NCBI GenBank assembly: GCA_020831635.1
Contig: JAFIGC010000031.1
Span: forward strand, 1 to 44,911
Source of the DNA: Verrucomicrobiota bacterium
GTDB lineage: Bacteria > Verrucomicrobiota > Kiritimatiellia > SS1-B-03-39 > UBA6053
Reading direction: 5' to 3'
Length of the DNA stretch: 44,911 nt
The notes beneath the pieces are model-generated. The model searched no databases. It saw only the letters and a list, made by a program, of their open reading frames with translations, and was not told the origin of the DNA. Shown piece after piece: positions 16,848 through 24,274 of this stretch. Both the position numbers and the translations under genes were made by a program. The first letter of the stretch is position 1. Every line of letters begins with the position of its first letter.

Positions 16848-17687
16848 ATGACGATACCAAAAACCACAAGCGAACTTTTCACCAAAACCTTTCAATCCGT
16901 AAAGGTACCCGCCTTGGGCTTCGGGACTTTTCAACTGAAGGGGGATATTTGCCGCCAAGCCGTGACCGAGGCGCTCGAAATTGGATACCGCCATGTGGAT
17001 ACGGCCCGAATGTATCAGAATGAAACCGAGGTGGGGCGCGGAATTCTGGAGTCTTCTGTCGACCGGTCCGATATTTTTATCACCAGTAAGATCGGGAGGG
17101 AACATTTGGATGCCGAGGGGGTCCTGCGCGAAGCGCAAAACAGCTTGGCGGAATTGCAAACGGACTATCTGGATCTGTTGCTGATCCATTGGCCAAATCC
17201 GGCGTTTCCTTTGTCCACGACTTTGGAAACCATGCGCAAACTCAAGGAAAAGGGAATGGTCCGCCACCTGGGCGTGAGCAATTTTCCCTCTGCATTGCTG
17301 AAAGAGGCGGTGGAATTGGCTCCCATTTTTTGCAATCAGGTGGAGTATCATCCGTTGCTGGGTCAGGAGGCCCTGCTTGCCGTGGCCGGGGAACATGACC
17401 TCATGTTCACCGCCTATTCGCCGCTGGCGCAAGGCGAGGTGGTCAAGCATCCCGTATTGGAGGCGATCGGCGCCAACCACGGCAAATCCGGCAATCAGGT
17501 GGGCTTGCGCTGGTTACTGGAGCAGCCGCAGGTGGTTGCCATCCCGCGCTCTTCAAAACCGGAGCACATCCGCCAGAATTTCGAGGTTTTTGATTTCGCG
17601 CTCTCGGAAGACGACAAAGAAAAAATCGCCAAACTGCCCAAGGAGTTTCGGCAAATCAATCCGGGCTTTGCCCCGAAGTGGGATTGA
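16848..17687 (+). CDS. dkgB: aldo/keto reductase, DkgB-like
   Basis: The protein has 279 residues with the AKR TIM-barrel signature. The catalytic tetrad is visible: D51 (HVDTARMY), Y56, K81 (ITSKI) and H114 (LLIHWP). The C-terminal end GFAPKWD is close to the PEWD end of E. coli DkgB, a 2,5-diketo-D-gluconate / methylglyoxal reductase using NADPH. The exact substrate cannot be told from sequence. It has no signal peptide and is cytosolic. Transcribed alone. Confidence 0.9.
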   Translation: MTIPKTTSELFTKTFQSVKVPALGFGTFQLKGDICRQAVTEALEIGYRHVDTARMYQNETEVGRGILESSVDRSDIFITSKIGREHLDAEGVLREAQNSLAELQTDYLDLLLIHWPNPAFPLSTTLETMRKLKEKGMVRHLGVSNFPSALLKEAVELAPIFCNQVEYHPLLGQEALLAVAGEHDLMFTAYSPLAQGEVVKHPVLEAIGANHGKSGNQVGLRWLLEQPQVVAIPRSSKPEHIRQNFEVFDFALSEDDKEKIAKLPKEFRQINPGFAPKWD

Positions 17688-17690
17688 GCG

Positions 17691-17807
17691 TCAGTTTTGA
17701 AGGATTTTTTCCACGGCTTCCGGCGCCGTCCAGATGACGCCGCGGGGAGGTTGCATCGGCACATACGAGCAGAAAAGGTTTTTACCATACGCTAACAGAC
17801 ATAGCAT
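17691..17807 (-). pseudogene. 38-codon open frame, probable gene remnant
   Basis: The frame runs from the ATG at 17807 to a TGA at 17691-17693, and ends in a very protein-like stretch (PPRGVIWTAPEAVEKILQN). It overlaps nothing on its strand and lies tail-to-tail against dkgB. It may be a small gene or the last exposed part of a lost one. The ATG sits inside a perfect palindrome (17804-17824). No family is recognised. Confidence 0.3.
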
Positions 17808-17824
17808 ATAGTTATACTATATGC
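17804..17824. promoter_or_regulatory. perfect 9+3+9 palindrome, operator-like
   Basis: Arms GCATATAGT and ACTATATGC are separated by TAT. It is AT-rich and of the right size for a dimeric repressor site. There is no obvious promoter next to it, and it lies between dkgB and the TVP38 operon end. Confidence 0.4.
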
Positions 17825-17865
17825 AAAGACAAACTTCACATGGGGAATGATTCGGGCACAGAGTC

Positions 17866-17896
17866 GTCGCCCCACCGTGGCAAGCACGGAGGCGAC
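17866..17896. terminator. stem-loop beyond the TVP38-family gene
   Basis: GTCGCC and GGCGAC enclose CCGTG-gcaag-CACGG, a strong two-part stem 65 bp after the TVP38 stop. There is no T run, so it may stabilise the mRNA end rather than terminate. Confidence 0.4.
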
Positions 17897-17960
17897 GTAA
17901 CGAATCCGGCAAAGTACGACTTCCTCTGTGAGAGCCCATCACCCATGCTGAGCGCGGAAT

Positions 17961-18635
17961 TCAGCCGCAGTCGGTCTTTTTGTGTTCCAGCATCTTGACC
18001 ATGGAAGGGTGTTTCTTCAGCCAGAATCCGAAGAGCAGGGTGAGGAGAAACGCGGCGGTCAGCAGAATCACCCATTTCAGGTCGATGTCGGTCGCCGCAC
18101 TGCCGATGCCGAGGTGCATCAAACTGAACAGGAGATAGACCGGAGCGCCAACGCCCACATAGATGTGCACCGGCACATCGGTCAGGGCCAGAAGATAGAG
18201 TTTGGCGAAATAGGGTGGACCCGGGACGGCCGCGACGATGGCCGTGAACCAGATATAATGTTTTTCCAGGATGGCGGGGATGGCATGGCCGGACTTTTCC
18301 AGGGAATTTCGTACCGGGTCTCGAAAGGTTCCCTGAGTGACTGCATAGGCCGCAACATTGTGAAAAAGGATTCCCAAACCGGCCACCAGACTCCCCCAGC
18401 CAAAGCCAAAGCGTACCCCGACGAGGATCAGCATAAGTCGGAACGAAAACCCGAAGAGGGGGAGGATCAAAAATGCGGCCAGTATCAAAACGGCCGGCAA
18501 ATCTTCGCTGAATTCGATTAGCGCCTCCACGTCCAGTTTTTCGCGATAGACATACAGGAGCCAACCCCCAACCATCAAACACGGCAGGGCGATGGCAAGG
18601 ATGCGGATTTTGTGTCGTGTAAAGAGAGGATGCAT
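17961..18635 (-). CDS. TVP38/TMEM64 (VTT-domain) membrane protein
   Basis: The protein has 224 residues and about five or six membrane segments. The central region (LILVGVRFGFGWGSLVAGLGILFHN, then a glycine/proline loop VPGPPYFAKLYLLALTDVP) fits the VTT domain shared by TVP38 and DedA proteins, which are implicated in lipid scrambling or transport in the membrane. It is the last gene of a three-gene operon, 24 bp after the glycosyltransferase stop, which suggests a role in handling the lipid-linked product of that enzyme (inference). Confidence 0.8.
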   Translation of the reverse strand: MHPLFTRHKIRILAIALPCLMVGGWLLYVYREKLDVEALIEFSEDLPAVLILAAFLILPLFGFSFRLMLILVGVRFGFGWGSLVAGLGILFHNVAAYAVTQGTFRDPVRNSLEKSGHAIPAILEKHYIWFTAIVAAVPGPPYFAKLYLLALTDVPVHIYVGVGAPVYLLFSLMHLGIGSAATDIDLKWVILLTAAFLLTLLFGFWLKKHPSMVKMLEHKKTDCG

Positions 18636-18659
18636 TATGATTCTGAAGGAATCCCGCGG

Positions 18660-19946
18660 TTAATCCAGCGAAACCTCCGTCTTGCCCTGTTTGTTCAGCG
18701 CGACCCGGATTGCCGCCGATTTCGCCACCATCAGGTCCCATTCGCTTTCGAGTTCCGTCAGGATACGATGCCAGAAATCCGGGACTTCGTTGTCCGCAGG
18801 CGTGTGTTCTGCGGCCATTTTTTGGTAGCAGGAAAGCATCCTTTGGGCACAGACCTTGGTGGCATAGGATTCCACGCCGGGTCGGGCCGCGGTCGAACAA
18901 GTCTCAAAGGTGTTGGTGTCATCGAGCAATTTTTCCAGGGCGGTGGCAAAAGTGTCCGGAGAGGCGTCCGAAGACAATAGAAACCCGTTTTTTTCGTCCA
19001 TGACGATTTCCCGCACCCCGGGACCGTCGAGGGCGACCACGGGGTTGCCGGAGGCCAAGGCTTCTGCCAAGACGATACCCTGGGTTTCCGTCTGGGAGGC
19101 AAATACAAAACAGTCCATGGCCGCATAGGCATCCAGCAGTTCCTGACCGGAGAGTTTTCCCACCGCGAAAATTTGGTTGTCCGTCGCATCCCGTTTCAGA
19201 ATCGACAGCATTTCCGCCTTCGCGTTGCCGTCCCCCACCGCGAGAAAGGCCGCCTTCGGATGTTTCTTGAGATAGCGGGCCACGGCTTCGACCAGATAGG
19301 GTAGGTTTTTTTCTTTGGCCATCCTGCCCACCGTGCCGATCACGGTGGCATCCTTGGGAATGCCCTTCGCCGCGCGAAACGCGTCCCCGTGGTTTCCCGC
19401 AAAGGTGTCGAGATCAATCCCGGTGGGAATGGATTCGATCGGGGTCTCCACGCCACGCTTCTTCAGCAAAGTGGCAATGCTCTCACTGGGGGCCACAATG
19501 AGGTCGCACAAATTGCAGTACTCGGTGGAGAGTTTCACGGCCATGCGTTTCAAGGCCGGGGAATCAAAGGGAACATAATGGGTGTATCGCTCGTACAGCG
19601 TGTGGTGGGTGAACACGATCGGCACTTCCCAACGCCGCGCGATCCGCAGGGCCGCATCCCCCAGCAGAAAAGGGTGATGGCTGTGGACAATGTCGGGCTC
19701 GAAGTCATCCACAAACTGTCCCACCACATTCGGAATGGGAATCCGCACGCTGAAATCGCTGCCGTTGAAGTTTTGTATGGCCGGAACCCGGAGCACATTG
19801 GGGTCCGCCTTTGCATCATCAAATTCGGGGGCGACAATGCGTACTTCGTGTCCAAGGGCCCGAAAAGCGGTCTCCAGAGTGTGCACCGATTGCGCGACTC
19901 CGCCGACATGAGGCAAATAGGTGTTGGTGAAAAACAAGATTTTCAT
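18660..19946 (-). CDS. GT4-family glycosyltransferase
   Basis: The protein has 428 residues with a GT-B fold. The N-terminal glycine-rich loop is FFTNTYLPHVGGVAQSVHTLE. The C-terminal lobe has IGTVGRMAKEKNLPYLVEA and the E-x7-E retaining motif ETQGIVLAE. The resemblance is to GT4 enzymes that glycosylate diacylglycerol or phosphoinositol lipids using nucleotide sugars. It is cytoplasmic and membrane-associated. Its ATG overlaps the upstream glycosidase stop (TCATGA), and a VTT membrane protein follows. Confidence 0.9.
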   Translation of the reverse strand: MKILFFTNTYLPHVGGVAQSVHTLETAFRALGHEVRIVAPEFDDAKADPNVLRVPAIQNFNGSDFSVRIPIPNVVGQFVDDFEPDIVHSHHPFLLGDAALRIARRWEVPIVFTHHTLYERYTHYVPFDSPALKRMAVKLSTEYCNLCDLIVAPSESIATLLKKRGVETPIESIPTGIDLDTFAGNHGDAFRAAKGIPKDATVIGTVGRMAKEKNLPYLVEAVARYLKKHPKAAFLAVGDGNAKAEMLSILKRDATDNQIFAVGKLSGQELLDAYAAMDCFVFASQTETQGIVLAEALASGNPVVALDGPGVREIVMDEKNGFLLSSDASPDTFATALEKLLDDTNTFETCSTAARPGVESYATKVCAQRMLSCYQKMAAEHTPADNEVPDFWHRILTELESEWDLMVAKSAAIRVALNKQGKTEVSLD

Positions 19947-22183
19947 GACGGTTCATCTTTAAGTTGATACACAAGAGGTTTGATTTCGGAAGCGTGAAAT
20001 CCGTTCACGGAAACCTCGATTCGGGGTGGCTTCTCTCTCCATGCGCCTTCGATGACGAGTTCTTTCTCATTCAGCCGCACAGACACCGACCCCCAGGCGG
20101 TCAGGGTGGGACCGAACGAAAGCTCTTGGCCGGACTCCATCCACTCGGGCAGGATTCCGGAGCCGACGACGAGATGATCCGCCTCCTCGCGGATAAAGCA
20201 ATTGCGCATCATCATGATCCATTCCGCCGCCGCCCAGCCGTGTTGACCGTCCCCCATGCACCCGCCCAACGTGGCCGGATGAATTGCCTCCGGCCATTGA
20301 CCCGTCGGCGAGGCCAGTTTGGCCACGCTCCGCATGATGTCCGCAAAACCCGGATCCCCGGCCCGGAGCAGCGTCTGGGCAAGGTCGAGGCTCAAGTAGG
20401 CGTTGATGCCCGAGTGAATCATTTCCTGGAAAAATCCGCCCTTGTGAAAGCAGGTCCCCATGAGAAATTCCGCCGTCCGCATCATCCGGGGATCGCCGGG
20501 CGGATAAAGCTGCAGCGGATAGTCGGCCACCATGGAGCCGATGGCTCCCGCGTCCAGCCGCCTGCCCGGCGCGGCCGGAATCGCCCCCCGCGCCCGCGAC
20601 GCCGGAATGCTGTCCAGACTCGCTTCCAGACTCTCGGCAAATTCCTGGCCGAGGGCATCCGCTTCCTTCGCCGCTTCGTTGTTTTCGCGGCGATGCCAGT
20701 AGTTTGCCATCGCCTTGAGTCCGCCCCAGGCCCAGAAATCATCCCAGTAATAAAAGTCGTTGGGGCCCAGATGTTCGGCGCTGAATCCGGCCGGAAGCAG
20801 ACCCCGGGTGCCCGGCGGGTTGTCCGAAGTCAGTCGCTTCCTGTCCAGCCAATGCACGCCTTTCCGCAAGGCCTTTTCCAGCTTGGCCTCCAGATCGCGT
20901 CCCGTCATTTCCGCGAAGCGGGCCGCGATCCACAGCACTTGGCCGTTGGAATCCCATTCGCCCTTTTGCGAGGAAAAATACCCGGTCATGGTTTGCCTGC
21001 CGGCAAAGGTGGACAGCACCCGTTCGGCCCGGTCCGGCTGATGAAGGGCCAGCAGGGGATGTAGCATGAGACAGGCGTCCCGAAACCAGAAACGCCGGTA
21101 GGTGTAGGGTCCCGGCACCAGATCCTCGGCGGAAAGCAGGAGCAGGGTTTTCACCGCCGCATCGTATAAAAACTGCATGCGTTCGTCGGGAATGCCGAGC
21201 TTGGCGGTTTCCTCCGCTTGGCTCGGCGCGAAATCGGATTTCTTTTTTACGGACAGCTCCTTCACATCCCGTTCCAGCCCCACCGACACCTTCAACTCCC
21301 GCGGCTGACCGCCCTCCAGTCGAAACAACGCCGCCGCCGTGGCCATGCCCACTTCACAGTTCACCTTTGACTGTTCCTTCCCGTTGGCCAGATCCAGATA
21401 AATATCGCCATCGGCATAATGAGCCATGCGGAAACCGTCGGCGGCGGCGTCAAACCGGATGGAGGCCTCGTGATTGACCCGCATTTCCCGCTTGGAGGCA
21501 TCGGCGGCGATTTGGTGGATAAACTGAATGCCTTCGGGATTGTAGGGGCGAACCGCCACCACCAGCCAGCCGTCCTGTTCCGAGACGGCCCGAATCCGGG
21601 TTTGCGCGCTCGGCGCGGAGTCCGCCTCAAACGCCATGCGAGTGGCCAGATCCAGTTCCATGCCCTCAATCCGACATTGGGTGACCACCTCCAAGTCAGG
21701 TTCCAGCCAGAGGGACTGTCGCACCGCGTCGTCTTCCAGTTTGCTGGGTAGGAGTTGACCCGCATCCGAGATCACCCAAAAATCCAATGACCAGCCATCG
21801 TACAGCGGCGTGACCAGCCCCCGCGGATCCACGATGGGATACAGCGCCAGCCCCGGATCGCCCACCGCCGTCCAGTTCCGGTGGGTGAGATTGATGTGAC
21901 TGAATGAGAACGCCCGGGGAACAAACGAAGGGCTTTCCGGATTAAACTGTTGCTCCACCCAATAAGGCCAGACCCAATCCAGGTTATGCTGAATCGCCTT
22001 GGCATTCACCAGGCCCCGGGCGTGAAACACAATGCCCGCGCGCAGCAATTCAAGCGGCTCCGCCACCTCCGAGGGCTGTGCAAACCTGCGGATACGGGCC
22101 ATCAGCATCGCCGGATCCATCACGCCATAGTGACGCGCGGCCCGACTCACAAAAAATTTCCAAGGTAAAAATCGGAACATCAT
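19943..22183 (-). CDS. GH15-like six-hairpin glycosidase
   Basis: The protein has 746 residues and no signal peptide, so it should be cytoplasmic. The N-terminal half is a beta-rich domain. The C-terminal half is an (alpha/alpha)6 barrel with TYRRFWFRDACLMLHPLL, FYYWDDFWAWGG and GQWPEAIHPATLGG, like glucoamylase/trehalase-type enzymes; the acidic residues in WFRD and PEAIHP are plausible catalytic candidates. The substrate is not deducible. The start is ATG 22183, with AAGGAG upstream; ATG 22180 is equally possible (7-nt spacing). It is the first gene of an operon with the GT4 enzyme (4-bp ATGA overlap) and the TVP38 protein. Confidence 0.8.
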   Translation of the reverse strand: MMFRFLPWKFFVSRAARHYGVMDPAMLMARIRRFAQPSEVAEPLELLRAGIVFHARGLVNAKAIQHNLDWVWPYWVEQQFNPESPSFVPRAFSFSHINLTHRNWTAVGDPGLALYPIVDPRGLVTPLYDGWSLDFWVISDAGQLLPSKLEDDAVRQSLWLEPDLEVVTQCRIEGMELDLATRMAFEADSAPSAQTRIRAVSEQDGWLVVAVRPYNPEGIQFIHQIAADASKREMRVNHEASIRFDAAADGFRMAHYADGDIYLDLANGKEQSKVNCEVGMATAAALFRLEGGQPRELKVSVGLERDVKELSVKKKSDFAPSQAEETAKLGIPDERMQFLYDAAVKTLLLLSAEDLVPGPYTYRRFWFRDACLMLHPLLALHQPDRAERVLSTFAGRQTMTGYFSSQKGEWDSNGQVLWIAARFAEMTGRDLEAKLEKALRKGVHWLDRKRLTSDNPPGTRGLLPAGFSAEHLGPNDFYYWDDFWAWGGLKAMANYWHRRENNEAAKEADALGQEFAESLEASLDSIPASRARGAIPAAPGRRLDAGAIGSMVADYPLQLYPPGDPRMMRTAEFLMGTCFHKGGFFQEMIHSGINAYLSLDLAQTLLRAGDPGFADIMRSVAKLASPTGQWPEAIHPATLGGCMGDGQHGWAAAEWIMMMRNCFIREEADHLVVGSGILPEWMESGQELSFGPTLTAWGSVSVRLNEKELVIEGAWREKPPRIEVSVNGFHASEIKPLVYQLKDEPS

Positions 22184-22201
22184 GGTACTCCTTTTCACAA
22201 G

Positions 22202-22230
22202 AGTATAACATGAGTTGCCTTCCATGCCAG
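22202..22230 (-). promoter_or_regulatory. promoter of the GH15-like/GT4/TVP38 operon
   Basis: On the minus strand CTGGCA (22225-22230) and TATACT (22202-22207) are 17 bp apart, about 20 bp before the start codon. It overlaps the start of the divergent antitoxin gene, so an antitoxin bound there could also affect this operon. Confidence 0.5.
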
Positions 22231-22490
22231 CCCCGACCGGGGTTGGATTTTCAAACCAAAAAAAAATTCAATATACGATCAGAGGGGTTTCCGAACAAAC
22301 CGACCGTTTGCTTCGGGAAAAGGCGGCGCTGTACGGTGGCAGCTTGAACGAAACCGCATTGAAATATTTGGATGAAGGTGTGGGATTGAAAGAGGAGCGG
22401 GTCTTTCATGATTTGGATGTTTATGCGGGAACCTGGGTTGCGGACCCCGCCTGTGACGAAGTGTTGGAGAACATGCGCAAAGCCGGGTGA
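22224..22490 (+). CDS. VapB-like antitoxin
   Basis: The protein has 88 residues. The central IQYTIRGVSEQTDRLLREKAALYGGSLNETAL is a ribbon-helix-helix-type DNA-binding region of an Arc/MetJ-like antitoxin. The C-terminal part (RVFHDLDVYAGTWVADPA) resembles the toxin-wrapping tail of VapB proteins. The ATG at 22224 is chosen; a TTG at 22215 is in frame, and neither has a good ribosome site. It overlaps the truncated VapC frame by 4 bp and is divergent from the glycosidase operon. Confidence 0.65.
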   Translation: MPAPTGVGFSNQKKIQYTIRGVSEQTDRLLREKAALYGGSLNETALKYLDEGVGLKEERVFHDLDVYAGTWVADPACDEVLENMRKAG

Positions 22491-22675
22491 GTGTGCTGTG
22501 CATGGATGCCGCGACCTGCTTCCAGTATGCCCGGCTTTTCAAACAGCTGCGTGAGCAGGGAACGCCCATCCCCACCAACGACCTCTGGATCGCCGCGCTG
22601 GTGGAACAGCATACCCTTTTTCTCTACACCAGGGATCACCATTTCCAACATTTGCCCCAGTTGCCTTTGGTGTAG
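22487..22675 (+). pseudogene. N-terminally truncated VapC (PIN-domain) toxin
   Basis: The 62-residue frame matches only the C-terminal half of a VapC: DAATCFQYARLFKQLREQG, then GTPIPTNDLWIAALVEQH and LFLYTRDHHFQHLP, a typical PIN-domain ending with two of its acidic metal-binding positions (NDLW and TRDHHF). The first 70-85 residues, including the initial Asp strand and the first catalytic acids, are absent. The remaining frame opens with a GTG that overlaps the antitoxin stop. It cannot be an active RNase. A deletion between antitoxin and toxin is the simplest explanation. Confidence 0.75.
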
Positions 22676-22690
22676 CTTCCGCCCAAAGGC
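22663..22690. terminator. stem-loop between convergent genes
   Basis: GCCTTTGG and CCAAAGGC (8 bp) enclose a 12-nt loop at the junction of the VapC remnant and the carbinolamine dehydratase gene. It lacks a T run, so termination is only possible. Confidence 0.4.
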
Positions 22691-22692
22691 CC

Positions 22693-23037
22693 TCAATCCG
22701 CTTCGGCGATCAGGCGGTTGACGGCCGCCGCGCAAATGAAGTCGTTTTTGGTGAGGCCGCCCGCCTTGTGGGTGGTAAACGTCACCTTGCAGTTGCCGTA
22801 ACCCACCTCCAGATCCGGGTGGTGGTCTTGGGTGTTGGCGATCCAGGCCACGGCGTTGACAAAGGCCATGGTGCGGTAAAAGTTTTTGAATGAAAATTCC
22901 CGCACGATGCAGTTTCCGTCATCGCCGTGGGCCCAGCCCTCCAGTTCCCGCAGAGCGCCGGAAATTTGTTCCGGGTCCAAAAGACCCTCGCCCTTGGCGC
23001 AGGGTTCGCATTTTCCTTCGAAAATTGAATTCGTCAT
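22693..23037 (-). CDS. phhB: pterin-4a-carbinolamine dehydratase
   Basis: The protein has 114 residues, the usual size. The motif TQDHHPDLEVGYGNCKVTFTTH has the conserved HHP and the strand-loop of the PCD/DCoH active site, followed by GGLTKNDFICAAAVNRL. The enzyme dehydrates 4a-hydroxytetrahydrobiopterin made by aromatic amino-acid hydroxylases; no hydroxylase is in the window. The start is ATG 23037 with AAAGGAG upstream. An extra Cys-containing N-terminus (CEPCAKGEG) is common in the family. A repeat-rich spacer lies upstream. Confidence 0.92.
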   Translation of the reverse strand: MTNSIFEGKCEPCAKGEGLLDPEQISGALRELEGWAHGDDGNCIVREFSFKNFYRTMAFVNAVAWIANTQDHHPDLEVGYGNCKVTFTTHKAGGLTKNDFICAAAVNRLIAEAD

Positions 23038-23167
23038 GATGTGTGCTCCTTTCACGAGTTGCGTTTGAATTTCTGGTGGCGTTCGATGTGAAGCCATGCA
23101 AAACCATACACCCTTGGCCTCAATGAGCAAACCGAAGTTTTTCGTTGGGACATGGCTACGACTAATT

Positions 23168-23270
23168 GAACCACTAAGAACACGGAGGGGCACTGATCTT
23201 GGCTTTTGGTTTGAGTTTTGGGAAAGGAACCACGGATCAACACGGATCAACACGGATTTTCACGGATATT
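23168..23270 (+). repeat. dispersed CACGGAT repeat with a 10-bp tandem
   Basis: 23168-23210 (GAACCACTAAGAACACGG, then CACTGATCTTGG) is a degenerate copy of the left arm of the 9877-9998 element. It is followed by four tandem decamers at 23231-23270, each beginning CACGGAT (CACGGATCAA twice, then CACGGATTTT and CACGGATATT). The spacer 23038-23437 otherwise shows only the 23346 direct repeat. Confidence 0.75.
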
Positions 23271-23345
23271 CATGGGGGAAATTCGACGGCCTTTCGGCCA
23301 AGGGGGCTACCAATTGAAATGGTAAAACCACTTCACGGACCTTCT

Positions 23346-23375
23346 CGGCTTGTCAGCGTAACCCGGAGCTGTTAG
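23346..23375 (+). repeat. direct repeat flanking a small gene, left copy
   Basis: The 30-bp segment starting CGGCTTGTCAGCGTAACC recurs at 23843-23872 with two mismatches. Each copy can form a GGCT...CAGC/GCTG...AGCC-type hairpin. Similarity continues weakly for about 15 bp beyond. Confidence 0.8.
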
Positions 23376-23437
23376 CCTTTGGGAATATTTCAGCTAAACC
23401 CTTTACAACAAAAACCGCGCAGAGGCCATATTCGCAC

Positions 23438-23791
23438 ATGAAAAATCAAAAAATTTGGATCTATTGGACGCTGAAATGCTCGTCCTGCCTGCTCAGTTTC
23501 CTTCCGGCCTATTATTTTGTTTATCATTATCCCGAGATGCCCTATTTCAAAAGTGGGAGCGCGGGAATGGAAAGTTTTGAACGTATCAAACTTTTGTTTT
23601 TCATTTCGCTTTGTTTGGGTCTTCCCGCTTGGATTGGGAGTGTTTTTCTGTCGCCTTGGAGTACGCCCAGAAAATTACTTTCCATCGCCTTCTATATTTT
23701 CTTATTCATCCTACAGTTTGTCCCTCATGTCATCATGATATTTCTCATGATCCTTACTTTTGTTCTGGCTCCTGGCGGGCCTGGTAACTGA
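23438..23791 (+). CDS. small polytopic membrane protein between direct repeats
   Basis: The protein has 117 residues and about three membrane segments (CSSCLLSFLPAYYFVYHY, LLFFISLCLGLPAWIGSVFL, and LLSIAFYIFLFILQFVPHVIMIFLMILTFVL). No family is recognised and no good ribosome site is seen. The base composition is visibly lower in GC than neighbouring core genes. It stands alone between two copies of a 30-bp repeat in the same orientation, so it may have arrived or be movable as a unit (inference). Confidence 0.55.
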   Translation: MKNQKIWIYWTLKCSSCLLSFLPAYYFVYHYPEMPYFKSGSAGMESFERIKLLFFISLCLGLPAWIGSVFLSPWSTPRKLLSIAFYIFLFILQFVPHVIMIFLMILTFVLAPGGPGN

Positions 23792-23842
23792 GCCACACCG
23801 GGTGTCTTGAATTTCGCGATTTAATGGGGCGAATGCGTCTCC

Positions 23843-23872
23843 CGGCTTGTCAGCGTAACCTGGAGCTGGTAG
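23843..23872 (+). repeat. direct repeat flanking a small gene, right copy
   Basis: This is the second copy of the 23346-23375 repeat, differing at two positions (CCTGG for CCCGG and GGTAG for GTTAG). It lies 52 bp after the stop of the membrane-protein gene. The same hairpin is preserved. Confidence 0.8.
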
Positions 23873-24032
23873 GCGAAAGGGAAATCTAAAAAAACGCACC
23901 ATTTACGATAAAAACCTCGATGTCTCAGGTATCACATTCAAAGTTGGCAAATTTTATTTTCCGCATCCGCATCCGCAACCTGCTCTGCGAGGTGACCTCG
24001 TGAACGGGAGAGAACATGGTGGACTGATCCTC

Positions 24033-24107
24033 TATCTCCACATGATTCTCGCGGTCGGCTATCGGGTGCGTTCCCCGCGCGGCACCCAGTTCCGCCAGTG
24101 GGCCACC
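24033..24107 (+). pseudogene. fragment of a RhuM-family gene
   Basis: One frame reads YLHMILAVGYRVRSPRGTQF and then RQWAT, the most conserved stretch of RhuM (virulence RhuM/DOC-associated) proteins. The similarity stops abruptly at 24107, six bases before a long palindromic element, and there is no plausible upstream coding part. About 25 of the usual 300 or more residues remain. It is a relic of another accessory gene. Confidence 0.7.
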
Positions 24108-24112
24108 GTTGA

Positions 24113-24216
24113 GTCGCGTAGCGACTTTTCGACGCATAGCCGTGGGTTTCAACATCTTATCATGCGTTACCGTGGGTTGAAACCCACGGCTATGCGTGGA
24201 GCCGTCGCTACGCGAC
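24113..24216. repeat. REP/BIME-like long inverted repeat
   Basis: Outer arms GTCGCGTAGCGAC (24113-24125) and GTCGCTACGCGAC (24204-24216) are exact complements and each is nearly self-palindromic. Inner arms CGCATAGCCGTGGGTTTCAAC (24133-24153) and its exact complement (24176-24196) match over 21 bp. An inner 20-bp palindrome CCGTGGG...CCCACGG is at 24170-24189. This type of palindrome pair is typical of REP/BIME elements mobilised by RAYT transposases. It lies between the RhuM fragment and the GH78-like gene. Confidence 0.85.
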
Positions 24217-24274
24217 GATTTCCCCAACATACGAGACGCTTTCCCCCACAATTGAAATGCACGGGAGCCACCGC

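Noticed and set aside
17836-18900. Minus-strand frame overlapping the TVP38 and GT4 genes
   Set aside because: It runs out of frame across two genes with clear families and has no ribosome site.
23231-23270. CRISPR-like tandem in the CACGGAT repeats
   Set aside because: Units are 10 bp with no spacers, so it is a simple tandem, not a CRISPR array.
23346-23872. Calling the repeat-flanked gene an integron cassette with attC sites
   Set aside because: The conserved core words of attC sites are not both present and no integrase gene is visible. It is kept only as a cassette-like finding.
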